Shown here: positions 1 through 11,013 of the stretch, piece by piece | How positions within the stretch are numbered: the stretch's first letter is position 1 | Layout of the letters: each line of letters starts with the position of its first letter | Source of the DNA: Calonectria ilicicola | Lineage: Eukaryota > Ascomycota > Sordariomycetes > Hypocreales > Nectriaceae | Assembly (NCBI GenBank): GCA_020809705.1 | Contig: CP085825.1 | Coordinates: forward strand, 4,774,001 to 4,838,000 | Length of the DNA: 64,000 bases | Reading direction: 5' to 3' | The notes under the pieces: model-generated | Databases searched by the model: none | Told to the model about the DNA's origin: nothing | The model's input: only the letters and a program-made list of their open reading frames with translations | Translations under genes and position numbers: made by a program

Positions 1-1796
1 CCATGTGGCCCCTGCGCCTCGTTCTAGAAAGCTTCCCCAGCAGTATCTCTGGAACTCTTTCATGCTGCTCTCGTCCTTCCCCCACCATGTCACCATTCCG
101 CACCCCCTCCTTCAACGCCTCCTCTTCCTTGTCCGCCCGCGCCTTTCAGGCCTACCGCTCATCTTTTCTTATTCAGTGTCCGGATTTCTTCTGGCCTGTT
201 TGACTCTGCTCTTCTAGCTCAGTTCTCTCGAGAGGGTGGAGGAAGCAGAAATAGCCCACCTCGTCCTCCTCATCCATCCCTCCGTTTCTTTCTTCCCACC
301 TCTCTTTTATTTTTTTTTTCCCTTTCCCCCACCACCACCATCACCACCCCTCCTGCCAACCAACCACTGCACATTGCAGTCACAAGCTTGCCTGTCAAAC
401 AAAGCAAACCAAGGCCAAGCCTTTCAGCAAAAGCGCCAAACCTCCCATAAAGCGGAGAACCACCACGCACGCACGCACGCACGCTCCGTACCGCGCCGCA
501 CGTCCACGCAGCTAAAGCAGGTCAACGAAAGCAGACACAGGTAGAGAGCTCCCCGTGAGCCCCGCCCGCCAAACCCACCTCTGGCTCATTCCCGCCCTCT
601 CTGGTCCTCCTCGTTGGCTCTTTTTTCCCACTCTCGTCTTCTTTCCTGGCCGATCGAGGCCCGTGTCATGACCCCTCCTCTCCTCCTCCATACTTCGCTT
701 CTTCAGTCGTGGTCCACTGCTATCTTCGCCTTCGACATCGCTGCGCAGCTCTCGAGCTTGTCCTGGAACCTAGTTTGATCGGTGATCCGTGTCCGCGCTA
801 CTGCCTCTCTCGGACGCCCTAGGTCAGGTCCCCTCCCTCTTGGACCCTTCCTCCATCCAACACCTCTCCACCCCGGGAATACCGTCATCGGGCAATCCGA
901 TCCCCAGGGATATTTTCGTCCAGGATACTACGTAAGTCAGCCCTGTTGTTGTACTCTCCAAAAACAAAACTGCTTTCCATGAACCCCAATCCCTTTTTTT
1001 CCCGTCCCAAATGGGAGCTCTGCCCTGGCTCTTCTCCCCCGCCAGAGCTGCCGGAACGTTTGGAGTGCATGCATGGATGGGATGCCGCCAGCAAATGAGG
1101 GCTTCGCGAGCTCCCCTGCTTCCTCTGGCCACAACGCCATGAATATATTCCTAACGGCGCTCTGTTCCGGCTCTATTCTCCTGCTCACTTCCCTGCTGTC
1201 TCTCGTCGAGGCCAGCCAGACGCTGTCTATCTGACGAGGCCCCGCCCACGCCACATGCGCCCAAGCGCGGATTGCAGTCCGCTTCACTTTCCCTCCCCCC
1301 CCCCTTCCAGCTTTGGCCAAGCACCTCCACAGCTTTTCCCCCGTGGTGATGCCTGCTCTGGCTCCTCAATTGACCTTGCGAGCCCCTAATAAGAGCCTAT
1401 GCTAACCTCGTACCAGCTTGCTGGGTCCAAGCTCCCATTCGAGGCAACTAGGCAGCTAGCTGTACGTCCATTTCCATCATCCGCATCCTCTTTCCCTCAT
1501 CTTCACCACGAAGGTTTGCTTTTCCCCCTCCACCAAACCTACCCCACCTACATATCTGGCACATGTCCCCTTCATATGCTCAACCGAGATAATCGTATCT
1601 CGTGCTCATGCTCAAGCTCGCCTTTTACAAGACTCAGGGTCCTAATTTACTACTCGCATAGCTCTGCCCCTCCTTATCTACCATATCCGCAACAAGTCCC
1701 TGCGAGACGCGAATAGCAGATCTGGTCGCGTGCCATTGCCTCTGACGACACATTCAAGAAGAAAAAAACGAACGGGCACCCTTCAGCAATCACATT
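1..1796. other. Gene-free upstream region of the PKA regulatory subunit
   Basis: No coding region can be supported here. The DNA is pyrimidine-rich, holds a short CGCA tandem repeat near 467-486, and carries a consensus splice donor (GTAAGT, 932-937) that could belong to a 5' UTR intron of the downstream PKA-R gene. The short ORFs on both strands show no family resemblance. Confidence 0.5.
467..486. repeat. CGCA tetranucleotide microsatellite
   Basis: About four copies of the unit CGCA/ACGC stand in the intergenic DNA upstream of the PKA-R gene. This is a simple sequence repeat and no function is claimed. Confidence 0.8.
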
Positions 1797-3033
1797 ATGG
1801 CTGGTCCATTCACGAGCCCCTTTGGGGACAATAGCAACCCATTTGGGGGCGGCAGACATGGCTCTCCAGCCAAGTTCATGAACCGCCTCGCTGAGGAGGA
1901 CGAGAATGATAGCATCACCTCTCCCACATCCATGAACTTTGGAGGTGCACCAGCTTCATCCATGTTCTCGGGTCCCTTTGGAGGTGATGTCCCCTCGGAT
2001 GGGCCCCCATCCGCTTCAAGAAACCCCCCAAACCCGGATACCTACCCTGCCCAATATAATTTTAGTCGTCGAACCTCGGTGTCAGCTGAGTCTCTAAAGC
2101 CCAGCGGTGGCGAGAACTCAGATAACTGGACTCCTCCTTACCATGAGAAGACACCCGATCAGCTGGAACGTCTCAAGCGTGCTATCCAGGGCAACTTCTT
2201 ATTCACCCACCTCGAGGACGAGCAGAGCGCCCAAATCCTAGGTGCTCTCGTCGAGAAGCCTATCCCTGCCAAGGGTATCAAGGTAAACAATCTTGAGCCG
2301 AATGAACTCGAGCAGTACTAACATACAGATCTAGGTAATCAGCCAGGGAGACGCGGGTGACTACTTTTATGTCGTTGAAAAGGGATCATTTGACGTGTAT
2401 GTCAATAAGACCGGAAGTCTCCAGCCCGGTCTTGACGGAATGGGAGACAAGGTCGGCGATATCCAAGCTGGTGGGTCGTTTGGAGAGCTTGCGCTCATGT
2501 ACAATGCTCCCCGAGCTGCCACGATTATCTCGTCGGAGAGCGGGTGCACAGTTTGGGCACTTGACCGTGTGACGTTTCGACGAATTCTAATGGAGTCGAC
2601 GTTCGCCCGTAGACGAATGTACGAGAGCTTCCTCGAGGAAGTTCCTATTTTGGCGACTCTTACTCCTTACGAGCGTTCCAAGATTGCTGACGCTCTCGAG
2701 ACAAAGAAGTTTACTGTTGGCGAGATTATTATCAAGGAGGGCGATCCAGGTGATGCTTTCTATCTCTTGGAAAATGGCGAGGCGGATGTTTTCAAGGGCG
2801 ACGCTTCAAACAAGGTGCTCCACTACAAGAAGGGAGACTACTTTGGTGAGCTGGCGTTGCTCAACGATGCTCCTCGAGCTGCCAGTGTTATGGCCGCGTC
2901 AGAGGTCAAGGTAGCAAGCCTGGGCAAGAAAGCCTTTCAGCGACTACTTGGCCCTGTGGAGGGTATCATGCGCAGGACAAAGTATGAGGGTGTCAAGCTG
3001 GGTGTTGAGGAGATGGATCCTCTGGCTTCTTAA
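1797..3033 (+). CDS. cAMP-dependent protein kinase regulatory subunit
   Basis: Two exons, 1797-2282 and 2335-3033, encode 394 residues. The 52-nt intron has a TACTAAC branch point and a CTAG acceptor. The protein inhibits the PKA catalytic subunit until cAMP binds. Residues 1-90 are a variable, Ser/Pro/Gly-rich N-terminus; RRTSV at 91-95 is the inhibitor/autophosphorylation site; then come two tandem cyclic-nucleotide-binding domains, each with a phosphate-binding cassette (FGELAL..NAPRAA near 211-224 and FGELAL..DAPRAA near 332-345, including the cAMP-contacting Glu and Arg). The start was chosen because the MAGPFTSPFG opening matches filamentous-fungal PKA-R N-termini and the length is normal for that group. 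No animal-type RIIa docking helix precedes the inhibitor site. The gene converges on SPF27. Confidence 0.96.
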
Positions 3034-3596
3034 TTCAAGGGGGTTAAAATGGTCATGGTGACGCCGGGCAGGGAAGGCGAGGTAGTGATTGAGGCGAACA
3101 AGAGATGCTGAGGGCTGCCGGCAATCTCATGCTACTATCGTGTGTTGGGGTGTGTTTATTCTTTTATATGTTTGTGAGGACAATGATTGAAGGAAAGGTT
3201 TGTGATGGCGTTCAAGAGGTTACCCCCCACCTTCGCTTCCTAAGACACATGGCTAGTGATTAGATACCTTGGTTCATTTGACATTGTTATCACCATTTAC
3301 GCTGGCAAGAGTTCGCCATCACGCCGAGTTCCCGTATATCTTGTGTGAATTTGTGTGTTGGTGATTGATTCTTTCTTTTTATTATCCCAGCTTCTAGTTG
3401 TGTAAGTTTCATAATATAGTAGAAAACCGCATTTTTTTGTGGTATCAATACGCCAGCCCGATCAAATATATCCATATACATGTCTCTGTGTGCGTGTGTA
3501 TGCATGCTTGTAGCTCAACAACACTTGTCCATCCCATCACACGTCTTGCTGCTTGCATCGGCGCTATATCTATACGTCAGACGTCGTGCCCACACT
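3034..3596. other. Convergent 3' regions of PKA-R and SPF27
   Basis: This stretch of roughly 560 bp lies between two convergent genes and is AT-richer than the flanking exons. It presumably holds both 3' UTRs. No ORF or RNA gene is supported. Confidence 0.5.
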
Positions 3597-4286
3597 CTAC
3601 TGCTCCTGTGCCCCGGCGCCCTGGCCAGCGCTCCTGGCAAGCTCCTCGCGGATCCTGCTCCGCAGCTCCTCGACGGCCACCTCAGTCTCCAGCACGCGGC
3701 CGACGCCGGCGCGCCACGACTCGTCGAGCATCTTGGCCTCGGCGGCGACGGCCTCCTGGCGGTTGCGTCGCTCGAGGTTGACGAGGTCAATGTCGCGCTT
3801 GGCGGCGGCCAGGTCGCGCTCGAGGCTCTGCAGCTCGGCCTCGAGGGCGTGGTTGCCCAGGAGCCAGGCGTTCTTGCCGTGGCGCTCGAGCAGAGCGAGG
3901 TTGGCCTGGCGCGCCTCGAGGTAGCTGTTGGCGATGGCGGCGGCGGGGAGGGCCGTGGCAGGCGGCGCCGAGGGCGAGGGGGCCTCGTAGCGGGACAGGT
4001 CGAGGGGCTTTGCGGGCGCTTTCGCGGCGATGCGCTCGAGCTCGGCCTGGACGGCGGGCGAGAAGGAGGGATCCTCTGCGACGGGAGGCGAGGGCTTGGG
4101 CTGAGAGGCTGCTTCGGCGTCGACGAGGGCGCGGGCGGCGGCGAGGGCCTCGGGGGTTGGTTCAGGGTCGATGTCTGGATGATAAAAGAGTCAGCATAGG
4201 AGAAATTGGAAAAGGAGGGGAGGGATAGCAAAGAGAGAGAGGTTCTTACAAGGGAGGGATTCGTGGTATGCTGGTGGGACGGCCAT
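3597..4286 (-). CDS. Pre-mRNA-splicing factor SPF27 (BCAS2 family)
   Basis: Two exons, 4286-4250 and 4174-3597, give 204 residues; the small first exon ends in a split Tyr codon, producing the family N-terminal pattern ESLPYIDPEPT. The remainder is Ala/Glu/Arg-rich and predicted largely coiled-coil, with a conserved LLGNHALE-type stretch followed by repeated Glu/Leu heptads, as in SPF27/BCAS2, a core member of the Prp19 (NineTeen) spliceosome complex in the nucleus. High GC at third positions produces long spurious ORFs in other frames. The start ATG is the first in the frame and sits just upstream of the conserved motif. The family call is good although the protein is short and diverges quickly in fungi. 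Confidence 0.88.
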
Positions 4287-6363
4287 GGTTGCGGATGTGT
4301 GATGTCGAAGTGTATAGGTCAAAGTTGGGTTGGTGTTTGCGACTGGGGACTCTGAGAGTCGTCTTCTTCCTTTTTTCTTCTTCTTTTCAATTCAGCCCCA
4401 CTTTCTCTTGGGTACCTCGACTTATATGATGGATATCGGGCAATTATTTCGTCTTCGTCCTGGGGTTCGTGACAGGCTGGGCGGTGGCACTTGTCGTCTG
4501 TATTCGCTGGTTGCCGTGTTTCGCAGCCTCGGGGTGCACTGAAAGGGAAATTTTACCATGGCCAGCCAATTGCTCCAGAAAAGCATTGCGCACAGACCAG
4601 GCGCAGCCTCATGGCCTCAGCCTTGCCACCAGCGAGCTCCTACAGCGAGAGAGAGAAGCTCTGGCATGGCTAGCTTTGGTCGCAATTATGCGACAGTAAA
4701 AAAAATGAATCGACCAATTGGTCAGTTCTTGTATTGCCCGTCTTCCTTTTTTGTATTTGATCCCCCCCGGCCTTGTAGCATCCCGTCAGCTGGTCGTTCA
4801 GTTACAGGGCCAGCAGCAGCTTGCAAGCCGACGGATACCGCGTGGGGCCAATCGATGTTCCCCCTGCAATCCCTATGGAGTGGGAGCAGCGGGCTTCAGC
4901 GCGCCTGGCCCCCTCCCTCCACAAAAAGAACTAGGCCCCTCCTCCCCTTTGGAGCTAAAAAGCTGGTAGCATAGTGGGTGTGGGTGTGTGGGTGGTGGTG
5001 CATCGCTGCTGCGCCCGAAGTTCCCCACCGCCCCAAAACCCGCCCTGCAGAACACAAACCTGTCTCGGTTCCACTTGGCACACTGCGATAGCGATAGCGA
5101 TAAGATGGGCCGGCCGCGCGATAGATTTCCAACGACAGACGACTCGTGGCGTGTAAGTCGGCTTGGCTGAGGCGAGCAGGACAGCCCCCAATGGCACCCG
5201 GAGCAGGAAGCCAGGGTTCCGCGGCAGCAAATGGGACCGGAGAACAGCAGTGGGTGGAAGCACTGGAAGGGGGGGAGAGAGGGGTTCTAGGTACCCCAAA
5301 AGCAAAGCAACCCAGCTTTGCCTCCTGCGTACAATCCAGCACAGTACCGCAACACAAGACAACACATGGAGGGAGACAGGATGGGGGGGAAGGGGGGGCC
5401 GCATAGCGGCGGACCGCGAGGCGAGCGCCCGCGTGGCTACCCTACCAATCTCACCTGGCATGTCACCATGGCCCCTCCCAGCAGCCCATTGATGCTTTGT
5501 GCTAATGTACTGCTGCTGTGCGAGACGCGAGAGCTTCCTTCGCCTATCGCAGTGCAGCCAAGGAGCTGATCGACGCCAGTAGCGCCGTGGGAGCTGGAAG
5601 CGGGGTCATATCTTTCAAGTCCATCAGGGGAATTTGCCTGAAAGAGACCGGATGCAGGGAGGTTCCATGGCATTACGTATTGCGTCCAAGGGGTGTCAGG
5701 TGCAGCCTCTGTGCTGCATCGAGATGAGCGATTTGGGGGACGTTTCCATTGCCTGTTACCACCGAGTCAGCTTCTCCCTCCTCCCTCTGCTTTCCGCGCC
5801 GGAACCCAGCTCTCAATGCTGTGCCATGTCGGTTCCATCCATTCATTCATTCACGAAACACAACCGCAAGATAATGTAGTGATAGTGATACAAATGCATC
5901 TTGATTTGACTCCGGCTTACTAGATCCCGCTACTGTTGGAATCATTCACCCGGTTCCCGAATCATCCGCCACTAACTAATTGGGCAGTGTTAAAGTTGAG
6001 CTGTTAATACAATAATACATCCATCTCGCTACCAGGAACACAGAGAAACATGTGCCCCGTGGTGAGAGGATAGTCCGTCTTCCACTTCGAGATCTGCAAA
6101 TAGTCATGAGGGTCCGTCAACTCCGTCCAATATCCCGTCCGATGTCCCTACCCATACCCTGTCCTACTGCCTTATTGTGTATTTGTTGTTGTTCCCCATT
6201 TCATTTCATTTCATCTCGTGTCGTTTCATAGCAGCAAAAGAAAAATAAACAAGTCAGAGCAGATAAAATCCCATTACAGTTGGACCCCCAAATATGCGTC
6301 ATTGTCAATGACAATGATCATGTACGACTACCGACCTTCGATGAGGATACGGATCAAAGTCGT
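4287..6363. other. Intergenic region between SPF27 and the STF2-like gene
   Basis: Two kilobases contain the SPF27 promoter side and the 3' side of the STF2-like gene. I see GC-rich and C-run patches, a (GCGATA)3 repeat and a TTCAT pentamer run near 6198-6215. ORFs of up to about 170 codons on the minus strand (4896-5461) look like compositional artefacts. No gene is recognised. Confidence 0.45.
5085..5102. repeat. (GCGATA)3 hexanucleotide repeat
   Basis: Three perfect copies of GCGATA lie in tandem in non-coding DNA. No function is inferred. Confidence 0.8.
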
Positions 6364-7166
6364 CTAAGCCGACGAGCGGCCGCTCTCTGAGGAGTCGGTC
6401 TTGGTGAGGTCAACATCCTCATCCTCTTCATTAGGTCCGTGGACGGACTCTTCAAAAACAGGCTCGGGTTCATTGACCTCAAACTTGGTCTTGAACTCTG
6501 TCATATGAGAGAAGCTGCTGCTGTTGGAGCGGCGGCGGGTGTTGGTGAAGCGAAAGTCCTCATCGACGACATCATCGCCATAGCAGCCCCTGTATCATTT
6601 ATTAGTGACTGGAATTATGTAATAGAGATGGTTGCATCAACGTACCAGTTGCCTCGGCCACTTCCGTCCTTCTTGACCTTCTTGGGATCCACGTCTGCAT
6701 GTCCATGCTTGGAAAAGAAACGAGGAAGATGCTCTGCAGGGGCAGCGGTGCCCTCGGCAAGACCCTTGTGGTCACGATCGTTGGCCTTGTGAGAACGAGT
6801 CACTATTTAGAAGCGTTGTTAGCAATAGCTCATCCATCGTGGGAACACAACGGCAAAGGCTGACTGATTAAAATAAGGTGGATATATAAGGTTGGGAAGG
6901 GGGGACGTTGTGGTGGTAGTCAAAGTCTTCAAGATGATAGATCGAAAATGGTGGAAAGGCGATGAGATGGAAATGGTAAGAAGAGAGATGATGATGCAAG
7001 AGCTTGAGGGCGACGAGGGGCTTTTGTTGCTTTTTAAAGGGAAGCCGACCAAACGTCACTAGACGGCAGTGTCCAGGGAGCGAGAGGTGCGGGGCATCGA
7101 AATGGAACGACGAGCGCCTCCACTAAGAAGGGGGAATGGCGGTAACAGCAGGAAGCAAAACTTACT
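6364..7166 (-). CDS. STF2-like stress/ATPase-stabilising small protein (HABP4/PAI-RBP1-like)
   Basis: Coding exons are 6802-6646 and 6589-6364 (intron 6590-6645), plus one base at 7166: exon 1 ends in A before a strong GTAAGT donor, and the next exon starts TG after a TAG acceptor with a TGCTAAC branch point, so splicing a 363-nt intron (6803-7165) creates the ATG in good context. The 127-residue product starts MTRSHKAND and carries GSGRGNWG (48-55), the hallmark shared with yeast Stf2/Tfs-type proteins and the HABP4/PAI-RBP1 family; the tail is acidic. Yeast Stf2 is linked to F1F0-ATPase inhibitor stabilisation and desiccation tolerance. The exact function in this fungus is inferred. The leader between the TATA-like box and the donor has no ATG. 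Confidence 0.82.
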
Positions 7167-7350
7167 TTTGATTTGGAGGGGGGTGTTGTTTGGTAGTGTG
7201 TCTAGTATTTAGGCTTGAGTGGTGTGTTTGAAGGTGTCTGGTCTGGTGCAGCGGGAAGCAACAGGCGAATTGGATACGGCGTGTGTGCCTTTTGTCGAGG
7301 GTGGGGATGAGTTGTACGAGAGCTGATGTTTAGGTATGGAGGTACGCGGG

Positions 7351-7357
7351 TATATAG
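7351..7357 (-). promoter_or_regulatory. TATA-like box of the STF2-like gene
   Basis: On the minus strand the sequence reads CTATATA about 185 nt upstream of the exon 1 donor at 7165. The leader between them is pyrimidine/A-rich and free of ATG, which fits a core promoter followed by a 5' UTR. The position of transcription start is not known. Confidence 0.4.
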
Positions 7358-7399
7358 GTGTCCTCTGAGGAGTACCTGGAGCGGTTGTAGTAGAGGAGG

Positions 7400-10300
7400 G
7401 GGACTATCAGGTCAAAGTCGGGTTGGTGGAGTGCGGCGGGCGAGTGTGTAGGTGAAATGCGGGAGAGAAGGTGAAGAAAGTGAGGAATGGATTGGATTGG
7501 TGTGCGCAGTGGTTGTGTGAGTGCTTGAGAGCAGTGAGGATGTGATGTTTCAAGATCGGGTTGGAGGTCAAGGACGACCATCTTTATATGTTACTGGTCA
7601 CGCGAGGGTTGCTGGAAGGATGGCATCACCGCATGCCCAATCAGGTCATGGTCTAGGTACCCCAACAGGAGGTACCTGAGGTATCGAGTGCCGGACCCCA
7701 AGCGGGAAGGAGGCGCGATGCCGTCCTGGGCCTACGCCAACCTACACCAACCTAGGGTGCTATCGCCTCCCGCCGATGATTGACTGCTGCTTGGGACATG
7801 ACTTGGAGTACCTGCCTGGCAACTGCCACCTGCCACTTGCCTTGTTCACTCACTCGCTCGCTGACTGACTAACTGGCTGCGAATACGGAGGAGGGCGGCA
7901 AGCGCGAAAACAAGAGTCATCTCTCGCTCAATGGATTCGCCGTGATGGAGCATTCGCCCCCAGCTCCATCCCCAACCCCATCCAAGTCTCCGTACAGTAC
8001 GTACGGTGCAGTCCATGATGCAAGTTTACTGGACCCGTCTCATGAGCGACGCTCGCTGGTTGTCACACCTCTCGCCTTGGCTCCATGCTCCTCCTCCTGG
8101 TGGAGCCATGACCGGGTCTCGGTCGGGGGCGGGGGTGATCCACAAGGCTCCACTGGCCAAATGCCCCATTCCCGTCCGTCTATCGCGTGACCTGACGCAA
8201 GCAGTGGCCGCCGGAACTCTACGCCCAGAAGCGTAGACAGTCCCAAGGGCCATCGCTTGGAAGCTTGGGGGGGAAAAGAGGACACGATGGTTCCCATTGA
8301 GGTATCGAGGCACGTTTGATTGCTTGGCTTTGGCCAGGGAAACCCAAATCAAACGGCCCGCGACATGGGAATTGTATCATTCATGGGTCAATCTGAGCAA
8401 TTGCGGTCGTGGTGAGCTCACCATCGGCGCAGCCATGTCAGAGCTCAGTGTCATGGGGCTCAATTGAATCTCGGCTCCCCTGGCAGGGGGCCTGCAAGGA
8501 ACTGCTTGCCGTATGTACATAGTTCTGCGTCACGTTGTAATAGTAATAAACCTGATTGATGATACCCTCTGCCCGCTCTGTTGCCAGACACGGACATGTT
8601 TACATCTGAAGAGGCATTGATTTGCGGACCCCTGGATGGCATATCTGTCTCCCCGCTCCAATTCAGCACCGGCATGCTGGCTAGCATCATCCTCCGCAGG
8701 CCGAGATGCTCACTGGCCTCCCTGGTGGACGAACGGCGGCTGCGCCTTACGCCACCCCTCACTGTTGTTAAACGCCGCCCGTCCTTACATCATGACCGTG
8801 CCTCAATCTTGTTGACTGGACTGCTTGCTTGCTTCCTGTGTTAATTACTAGCCCGCCTGTGCGCTGCCACGCGTGTGAGTTCTGGACCCCGTCAGTGAAG
8901 TGCGTGCGTGCGAGGCTGCATGGCAAGCGGGAGAGAGTGACGAGTAGGTGACCCTGCGGAAGACGACTGACGTCGCTGTGGGTCAGAGTACTGAGCGTGT
9001 CCCTCAATTGATCTGCAGGGGGTTCCACGGCTGGCCTCTTTTCCCAACGACGACTGCAGCGGCTGGGCTTGCGCTGTGCTGCAATGGCAGTTCGGACAGC
9101 AAGCCTAGACAACGACACACAAAGGTTAAAGGCCGTCCGCGCCTCCGTTCAGATTGCGGGGGGCCAGGGTATGTGCGCTCGCGTGTGCGCCGGCGAGCAA
9201 GCTTAGCTCCCCTTGCAAGCACCAGCAGCCCAGCTCGCTCGACTTGGGGGCTCCAGGCCACACTCGTCATAATGCATCAGCTTAGCGACAATTGAAGAAT
9301 TCCACACATGGCAGATTGGCCGAGGCCATGGCATCCCGCAATCATATGACCAAACTCCAAAAAAGCAATTGCACGACGACGGCGGGGGGAGGGCGGTTGA
9401 GGCGGACATGGCGTTTACCTGCTGCAGTATGTAGAGTACAGTACCTACCTAAGGTGTGGTCCTAGCTGGCTGCTTCTACCGGCGCCGATGAGCCTCCTCC
9501 CCGCCAGTGGGTCAGCGAGACTCAAACAATGTCCCACGCATGACGAAATCGGGCCCGGAAACAAGAGCAAAAGGAAAGACAGGCTGTTTCGCTGCAACCA
9601 GGACCCTGCGCTGCGCTGGACCCTTCCAGCGTGGCCCCTCCGATGGCGCTCGCTCCCGTCCGCCAGCCTGTGTCTTGTGGTGTGGTGCCTTGTATAACCG
9701 ACACCACTGCTGACTCAAGCGGTGCGCCCAGCACCTGACTGCATCGTACCCATCGTACCATTAGCATCAACAACAACACAGCGAGCTCCCCCTTTTGTTT
9801 TGGTAAACACACGATCCAAGGGCGAATAAGAAAAACTCCCGAGAGCCATTGCCCAATCACACGGTCGAATTGGCCTCTTGGTGCCAGCTTAAGCAGCTCG
9901 AGATTCCAGATCTATCCCGGGTGCCAACCCAGCATCTCCGATGCCGCTGTAAGGCCCTGCTGAGCCACAGCTGCCCCAGCGTCTAATTCCAGCTCCAGCG
10001 CTTCCATCTCGCTCGCCACCCAGGAGCTCTCCCAACAAACCCAGGCGCAAGAGGAGACCCCATGACCTCCCAACTCCGCCGCAGCTCCCTCGCTGCGACT
10101 CCACGAACTCCACCACTTCACGGCCCCAGAATATCGCCAACTCCGAGTGACTGAGCTTGCCACGAAGCTAATTGGTACTGTGGTTCGCCATGCAATTGCC
10201 AAGTGTTCTCATCGTTCACGCAATTTTAACCTCTCCACCGGCCACGCGCCAGGTCTATACCAGAGAGTAATCGTAATCAAGTAGTCATCGTCAGCCAACC

Positions 10301-11013
10301 AAGTGTCGTGAATCGTGCCAAATAACCTTCACCGTACGTGCCTAGAATAAGACGAAATGTTCCCGCTCTTCTCCGACTGGTCCACCCATCGTTGATAAGA
10401 AATAGCACTGTATGGGCTATAGTCTAGGCAGGAGTCTGTCACGAATCTTCGGCTTTGCCATCACGTCTCCATCACGTCTCCATTCACGAGGCGAAGACAC
10501 CTGGGTCTCTGTCATCACTTGTTAGTTAGTGAGTGACTCACGAAGACGATGGTCCAAGCAATGCCAGCTTGTCCTGGGTCGGAGGTGTGTGGTTGACTCT
10601 TCTCGTCCCGTGCATGTTCCCAGACCTTCTCATCCCCCAAATACATTCAACTAAATAGATATCTGTCTCTGCCCTCAAGGCGTAAGAGCACCAGCAGAAA
10701 CACTTGTTATGCTTTGAATTCGATACACACCACACTACCTAGATAAGCCCCCCCCCCTAACACCACATCACCCAAGTACACAGTAAACCTTGCGTAAAAA
10801 AACTCGAATTAATCATCATTGCGCATTTTGCGTTTTCTTTTTAACTAAACTTCTATCCATCATGTGGCAACTTTGTCCCTTCACCTAAGGTGAAATAATT
10901 CAACCCTGCGCCAGAATTATGTACACATCGACTGTCCCAATAATAGTTGCTACTCAAACACGTCGCCGTTCAGTTGCACCATCTTTCCTCATTCCATCTT
11001 CTTACTCAACCTT
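7400..11013. other. Large gene-free interval upstream of the STF2-like gene and 3' of SPT6
   Basis: About 3.6 kb with only short overlapping ORFs in several frames and no family resemblance. It contains palindromic GTACGTAC/GGTACC-type stretches (for example 7655-7685 and 7989-8010) and degenerate CACT/GACT tandem patterns near 7850-7875. A long non-coding transcript or an unrecognised fast-evolving gene cannot be excluded. Confidence 0.45.

Noticed and set aside
3480..4199. Plus-strand ORF of 239 codons and a minus-strand frame of 238 codons over SPF27
   Set aside because: Both are shadows caused by GC-rich third positions; only the third frame joins across a good intron to the conserved SPF27 N-terminus.
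4896..5461. Minus-strand frames of 153 and 168 codons in the SPF27 upstream region
   Set aside because: Arg/Pro/Leu-rich composition without motif, overlapping each other and opposite-strand ORFs, in GC-rich intergenic DNA.
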